Positions 6,783-10,584 of a stretch of DNA of 10,584 nucleotides are shown one piece after another. Position numbers and translations under genes: made by a program. This DNA comes from Actinomycetes bacterium (GTDB taxonomy: Bacteria > Actinomycetota > Actinomycetes > Actinomycetales > Cellulomonadaceae). The stretch spans positions 1-10,584 of the forward strand of contig JAEWEI010000138.1 of the NCBI GenBank assembly GCA_023389545.1, in the 5' to 3' direction. The notes under the pieces are model-generated. The model ran no database searches. It was not told the DNA's origin and saw only the letters and a program-made list of their open reading frames with translations. The stretch's first letter is position 1; each line of letters opens with the position of its first letter.

Positions 6783-8543
6783 TCAACGCCGCCGACCCCT
6801 CGCCCTCCTGAGCACCATCTGGGCCAGGGCGTCGACCTCCCGCACGCGCAGGACCTTGAGCAGCAGCACGTACACCAGCGCGATGGCGAGCCCTGCCGTG
6901 ACACACGTCACGATCGCGCTGCCCATGCCGTCCACGGGCCCGACAAGGCGCACGACGAGCAAGCCCACGCCGGCGGCCACCAGTGCCGCCGCGATGGCCT
7001 TGGCGTGGACGGCGGCCACGCGTCGGCCATCCACCCCGTGCAGCCGGCGGCGGAGCACGACGAGCGCGACCACGGCGCCGACGACGTACGACAGGCTGGA
7101 CGCCGCACCCGCGCCCACCACCCACCACGAGGGTTCCAGCGTGGCCTGTGCCAGGTAGGTGCCGCCGACCACGACGACGGCCATGCCCACCTGCATGGGG
7201 AACATCGACCGGGCGTCCTCATAGGCGTAGAAAACCCGCTGGCACAGCGACCACGCGCCGAACGCCACGAGCCCGAGCACCATCGCCACGATCGCGGGCG
7301 CCAGCGCCGACCAGGCGTCGTCGCCACCCGAGGGGAACATGACGCGCCCGATGGGGTATGCGAGGACGGCGATCCCGGCGGTGGCCAGCACGGTGAACAG
7401 CCCCACGGTGCGCAGGCCGAGCGACAGGTCGGCCCGCACGCCGTCCACGTCGCCGGCGGCCGCGGTGGCGGACAGGCGCGTGAACAGGGCCGTCGCGAGC
7501 GACACCGTGACCAGCGAGTGGGGGAGCATGAAGACGAGGAACGCGTAGTCCCACAGCGCGTTGCCTGCGTACGACGGGTCGAGGCTGCCGGCGCGGGTGG
7601 TGACCCGGCTGACGGCGAGGACGCCCAGCTGGCCGATGACGAGCGCCGCGAACGTCCATCCCGCCACCCGGCCCGCGGAGCGCAGCCCCACACCCCGGAA
7701 GCCCCAACGCGGCCGGTACCGGAAGCCCGAGCGGTACAGCGGCGCCAGGAGCACCAGCGCCTGTGCGGCGACTCCCAGCGTCGCCGTCCCGGCGAGCAGC
7801 GCGACCTGACCGCTGCCCCAGGCGCTCGGATCGTCCAGCGCTGAGGTCTGGATGGTGCCGTTGACCAGCACGAACACCACGAGACCGGCCATGGAGACGA
7901 GGTTGTTGACCACGGGCGCCCACATGTACGGGCCGAAGGACCCGCGCGCGTTGAGCACCTGCCCGAGGAGCGAGTACAGGCCGTAGAAGAAGATCTGCGG
8001 GATGCACCAGTAGGCGAGCAGCACCGTGAGCGCCTGCACGGCCGGGTCGCTGAAGTTGGTGTACAGCGCAGTCAGCAACGGCGCCGCCACCGCGAGCAGC
8101 ACGGCGAGGCCGAGCAGCATCGTGGCGCCGAGGGTGAGCAGCCGGTCGACGTACTGCTGGCCGTCGGCGCGGCGGTAGGCGCGGACCACCTGCGGGACGA
8201 GCACGGCGTTGAGGACGCCGCCGGCGATCAGCAGGTAGAGGACGTTGGGCAGCTTGTTGGCCGCGGCGAAGGCGTTCGCCGCGTTCCCAGTGGCGCCGAT
8301 GGCCCACACGACCATCGCGGCACGGACCAGGCCGAGCACCCGGGAGACGAGCGTGCCGGAGGCCATCAGGGCTGTGGACCGCCCCATGCCCGTGGCGTCG
8401 CCTGCGGGGGCCATCGGGAGGGCGCCCGCGGCCTGGTCCGCCTCAGGCCCGAGCGTCGCCTCGGCCTCGGCGTCGACCGGGGGGTGCACCGGCTGCGCGG
8501 CCCCGGCGCGCGACGGGACGGCCGGGCCGCTAGCGGTGCTCAC
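6783..8543 (-). CDS. murJ: MurJ lipid II flippase (MviN family)
   Basis: MurJ moves lipid II from the inner to the outer face of the membrane for peptidoglycan assembly. The 586 residues begin with an Ala/Pro-rich cytosolic extension of about 55 residues, followed by about fourteen hydrophobic segments typical of the MOP flippase fold. ASGTLVSRVLGLVRAAMVV places R68 and R74 where E. coli MurJ has essential R18 and R24. ANKLPNVLYLLIAGGVLNAVLVPQ matches the conserved second-helix region, and MLPHSLVTVSLATALFTRLS is a further hallmark. The C terminus is Arg-rich and cytosolic. Unlike mycobacterial MviN, the pseudokinase half is absent and is supplied by the next gene. The start is GTG at 8543, set by AGGAGG six bases upstream; it overlaps the end of the DUF6049 gene by 14 nt. 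The extension could alternatively be skipped by using ATG codons near residues 44-60, but the ribosome site argues against that. Confidence 0.95.
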   Translation of the reverse strand: MSTASGPAVPSRAGAAQPVHPPVDAEAEATLGPEADQAAGALPMAPAGDATGMGRSTALMASGTLVSRVLGLVRAAMVVWAIGATGNAANAFAAANKLPNVLYLLIAGGVLNAVLVPQVVRAYRRADGQQYVDRLLTLGATMLLGLAVLLAVAAPLLTALYTNFSDPAVQALTVLLAYWCIPQIFFYGLYSLLGQVLNARGSFGPYMWAPVVNNLVSMAGLVVFVLVNGTIQTSALDDPSAWGSGQVALLAGTATLGVAAQALVLLAPLYRSGFRYRPRWGFRGVGLRSAGRVAGWTFAALVIGQLGVLAVSRVTTRAGSLDPSYAGNALWDYAFLVFMLPHSLVTVSLATALFTRLSATAAAGDVDGVRADLSLGLRTVGLFTVLATAGIAVLAYPIGRVMFPSGGDDAWSALAPAIVAMVLGLVAFGAWSLCQRVFYAYEDARSMFPMQVGMAVVVVGGTYLAQATLEPSWWVVGAGAASSLSYVVGAVVALVVLRRRLHGVDGRRVAAVHAKAIAAALVAAGVGLLVVRLVGPVDGMGSAIVTCVTAGLAIALVYVLLLKVLRVREVDALAQMVLRRARGRRR

Positions 8544-10413
8544 CTACGCCCTCCTGAGTGCTGGGTGCCGGGTTCTCGGCGGCCTGGCCGGCGGACTCTG
8601 CGGCAGCGGCCTCGTCCTCGGCGTCAGCCTGGGCCTGCGCCGCGAGCCGGGCGCCGCGGTGGGCCGTCTGGCCCCGGCGGACCGTCCGCACGATACCCGC
8701 GACGAGTCCGGCGGCGAGGAGCGCGCCGACGATGCTCAGCCCCACGTCCTCGATCGACGGCGTCACCCGCGCGCTGAACGCGACGGGGGCGGACACCAGG
8801 GTGCCGTCATCGGCGCGCAGCACCACGTCCACCATGACGTCGCACGCCGAGGTCGCCCGCACGTCCACAGTGACGACCTCCTCGGAGGCCGCGGCGACGG
8901 TGGTGACCGGTGACGCGGTGGCGGTGAGGCAGGACTGCCGGGAGAGCATCTCGACGCGGACTGTCGCGGGCTGATCGAGGGCATTGCGCACCACGAGCCG
9001 GATCTGGCTCGAGCTGGCGGCCACGGTGACCTGCTCGCTGAGCAGCACCGTCAGGCCGCTGCGGCGTTCGGTCGCCTCGTCGAGGACGGTGTCCACGAAC
9101 GCCTTGCGCTCGGCGAGGTCGGAGCGCCAGGCGACGGCGAGGGGCGCGAGCAGCCTGCGGTCCAGGCCCTCGAGCAGGAGCGCGGGATCGGGCACGACCT
9201 GCGAGAAGGCCGCGACGTCATCCCGGGCGCCGCCGAGCGCGTTGACGTGGGCGGGGGAGAGCTCGCTCGAGCTGCTCGTGGTGCGCGGCAGGGTCGCGGT
9301 CTCGCCGTTCTGCGCCGCGAGGTCGGCCACGGACGCGGTCTCGACCCACGGCGCCGCAGCCAGGGCTTTGAGCTGGGCCTGCACGAGCGCCACGTCAGGC
9401 TCCCAGGAGCGCGGCGCGGTGATCAGCAAGGTGCTGCCCGACTGCGCCCCCGCCCGTGCGGCGACAGCGGTCTCCGCGAGGATGCGCTGCGCGACTGTCG
9501 CGGGCGTGGCGCCGGGCTGCACGGAGTCGGGGTCGGCGAGGAGCGCGTTGAGCGTGGCGTCGGGGACCAGCGCCGCCGCCTCGCCGCTGGCGGTCTCGAC
9601 GTCCACCCGCGCGGTCAGCTCCGGGAAGGGCGAGTCCGCGTCGGACACGCGGGTCGACGAGCCGACGACGAGCGGCCCGGCGCCCGCGCTGGCCGCGAGG
9701 GCGGCGGTCTCCTCGTCGAGGGTCGCGTCCGCCGTCCACAGCAGCCGCGCGGGGGAGTCGCCGAGCACCTGGGCGGAGGCGGGCGAGGAGATGCCGAGCG
9801 CGACGTCGAGGAGGCTGCTCTCCGACGCGTGCGCGATGGCGGCGATGTCGGGGTCGGACCAGGGCAAGGCCATGACCTGCGCGCGGGCCGCCTCCGTCGA
9901 CAGCCGCTGCAGCCACGCGCGTGCGGCGTCGCCACCGGCTGCCGCCTGGTCCAGGAGGGCGGGATCGACGGCCCACGTCACGGCCGACTGGCCGGAGAGG
10001 ACCTGCAGCAGCGAGTCGAGCCGCCCACCGGAGGACGTGAGCGCCTCCAGCGCGTCGATGGAGCTCGCGACAGAGGTGTCGGCGGCGTCCCCGCTGCCGG
10101 GCGCCTCCGTGGCGGCCGAGTCGCCGGAGCCCGAGGCCTCGGCTGCCGCGGCGTCCGCCGCGGTCTCGATGGCGTCGAGGTCCTCGCTGGTGAGCCCGTC
10201 GCCCACCACAGGCGCCAGGACGCCCACCTGCACCTGGCTGAGGTCCGCCGGGTCCTCGGAGGGCGCCCACAGCAGGAAGGTGCGCTCCAGCCCGACCCGC
10301 CTGGACCTGTCGGACAGCTCGACGGAGAGCCCTCGTGGACCCCATGCCGACGCGGACCGCAGCAGCCCGACGGACGCGGCGGGGACGATCAGCGTCACCT
10401 CAGCGCTGGCCCC
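8530..10413 (-). CDS. DUF6049 family envelope protein, main part (downstream of an apparent frameshift)
   Basis: This gene sits next to murJ in many Actinomycetota (Rv3909 in M. tuberculosis) and its function is unknown. From about 10413 the frame reads GASAEVTLIVPAASVGLL, then AWGPRGLSVELSD and ERTFLLWAP, typical of the N-terminal half of the family. A long Ala-rich region contains a central Ser/Gly/Asp low-complexity stretch. Near the C terminus a beta-sandwich-like segment (SQIRLVVRNALDQPATVRVEML) and one membrane helix (VGLSIVGALLAAGLVAGIV) are followed by a basic RTVRRGQ and an Ala/Glu-rich cytosolic tail of about 45 residues. Most of the protein should therefore be outside the cell. The frame is formally open to an ATG at 10488, but the 25 residues before G(10413) are Arg-rich and unlike the family, whereas the matching family sequence lies in the other frame. 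The gene overlaps murJ by 14 nt, implying co-expression. Confidence 0.8.
   Translation of the reverse strand, partial: GASAEVTLIVPAASVGLLRSASAWGPRGLSVELSDRSRRVGLERTFLLWAPSEDPADLSQVQVGVLAPVVGDGLTSEDLDAIETAADAAAAEASGSGDSAATEAPGSGDAADTSVASSIDALEALTSSGGRLDSLLQVLSGQSAVTWAVDPALLDQAAAGGDAARAWLQRLSTEAARAQVMALPWSDPDIAAIAHASESSLLDVALGISSPASAQVLGDSPARLLWTADATLDEETAALAASAGAGPLVVGSSTRVSDADSPFPELTARVDVETASGEAAALVPDATLNALLADPDSVQPGATPATVAQRILAETAVAARAGAQSGSTLLITAPRSWEPDVALVQAQLKALAAAPWVETASVADLAAQNGETATLPRTTSSSSELSPAHVNALGGARDDVAAFSQVVPDPALLLEGLDRRLLAPLAVAWRSDLAERKAFVDTVLDEATERRSGLTVLLSEQVTVAASSSQIRLVVRNALDQPATVRVEMLSRQSCLTATASPVTTVAAASEEVVTVDVRATSACDVMVDVVLRADDGTLVSAPVAFSARVTPSIEDVGLSIVGALLAAGLVAGIVRTVRRGQTAHRGARLAAQAQADAEDEAAAAESAGQAAENPAPSTQEGVGEHR
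8550..8555 (-). promoter_or_regulatory. Ribosome binding site of murJ
   Basis: AGGAGG on the minus strand lies six bases before the GTG at 8543 and inside the end of the DUF6049 coding sequence. It fixes the murJ start and thus the long N-terminal extension. Confidence 0.8.
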
Positions 10414-10584
10414 GGCTCGAGCGGCGCGTCCAGCTCGACGGTCTGCACAGGGCTGCCCGCGTCGTCGCCGGGCGCTGAGCCGGTCCACGCGGCCAGGCGC
10501 TCGCTGCTGGCGAGCCGGTAGCGGCTGATCCGCAACGTCGCGCGCGGCTGCTCGATGGCCGTGTCGCCCGTGTTGCGCACCACC
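10395..10584 (-). pseudogene. DUF6049 gene, upstream fragment ending at a frameshift stop; 5' end outside window
   Basis: In a different frame from the main DUF6049 part, the minus strand reads VVRNTGDTAIEQPRATLRIS, RYRLASSERLAAW and VQTVELDAPLEPG. It then meets a TGA at 10397-10395. VRNTGDTAxEQPR and the LxPGxSAxVTLxVP turn belong to one continuous domain in DUF6049 proteins, so this is the upstream part of the same gene. The join falls at CCGGGGCCAGC: five G's instead of four (CCCC at 10410-10413 on the plus strand) would give LEPG-ASAEVTLIVP with no interruption. A real deletion or a sequencing/assembly error explains it equally well. The signal peptide expected for this family lies beyond the window. 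Confidence 0.75.

Noticed and set aside
5074..7158. Very long open frame (about 694 codons) on the plus strand opposite the pseudokinase gene
   Set aside because: It is antisense to a clear coding region, its product is Ser/Arg/Thr/Pro-rich without any domain, and such mirror frames are expected in high-GC DNA.
8984..10528. Open frame of about 514 codons on the plus strand opposite the DUF6049 gene
   Set aside because: It is a Ser/Ala/Arg-rich shadow of the minus-strand gene with no ribosome binding site or recognisable motif.

Overview
The window is high-GC DNA of an actinomycete chromosome. It most likely comes from a Micrococcales-type organism, but I cannot name a genus from the sequence alone. 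The gene set (parB; trxB-trxA; murJ with a pseudokinase; a DUF6049 gene) is the well-known block near the replication origin of Actinomycetota. In M. tuberculosis the same block runs Rv3909 - Rv3910 (MviN) - sigM/rsmA - trxB2 - trxC - cwlM - parB.

Layout. At 1-317 (+) is the 3' end of parB. At 318-765 is a gene-free gap between the convergent genes parB and ddl. It holds two perfect parS sites inside a long inverted repeat (327-380), an array of twelve 8-bp units (509-604) and a short tandem duplication (745-774). All remaining genes are on the minus strand, so they are transcribed from the right end toward the left: a DUF6049 gene (cut by the window edge, with an apparent 1-base frameshift near 10410-10413), murJ, a membrane-anchored pseudokinase, trxB, trxA, a class I PLP aminotransferase and a D-Ala-D-Ala ligase homologue.

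How the genes work together. DUF6049-murJ-pseudokinase is a tightly packed cell-envelope unit (14-nt overlap, then a 15-nt gap). MurJ is the lipid II flippase. The pseudokinase corresponds to the C-terminal half of mycobacterial MviN, encoded here as a separate protein. A 107-nt gap follows. It contains a sequence matching the oxidative-stress sigma factor promoter class (SigR of Streptomyces, SigH of mycobacteria): GGGAACA, then GTT with 18 bases between GGAAC and GTT. It stands in front of trxB-trxA, which overlap by ATGA and form the cytosolic thioredoxin reductase/thioredoxin pair. A GC-rich hairpin follows trxA and is a likely terminator. The aminotransferase and the ddl homologue then form a second small unit that ends against parB.

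I see no RNA gene, insertion sequence, phage gene or CRISPR array. No wholly new multi-gene system is evident. The most notable points are the parS-pair inverted repeat, the G-tract octamer array, the SigR-type promoter and the DUF6049 frameshift.
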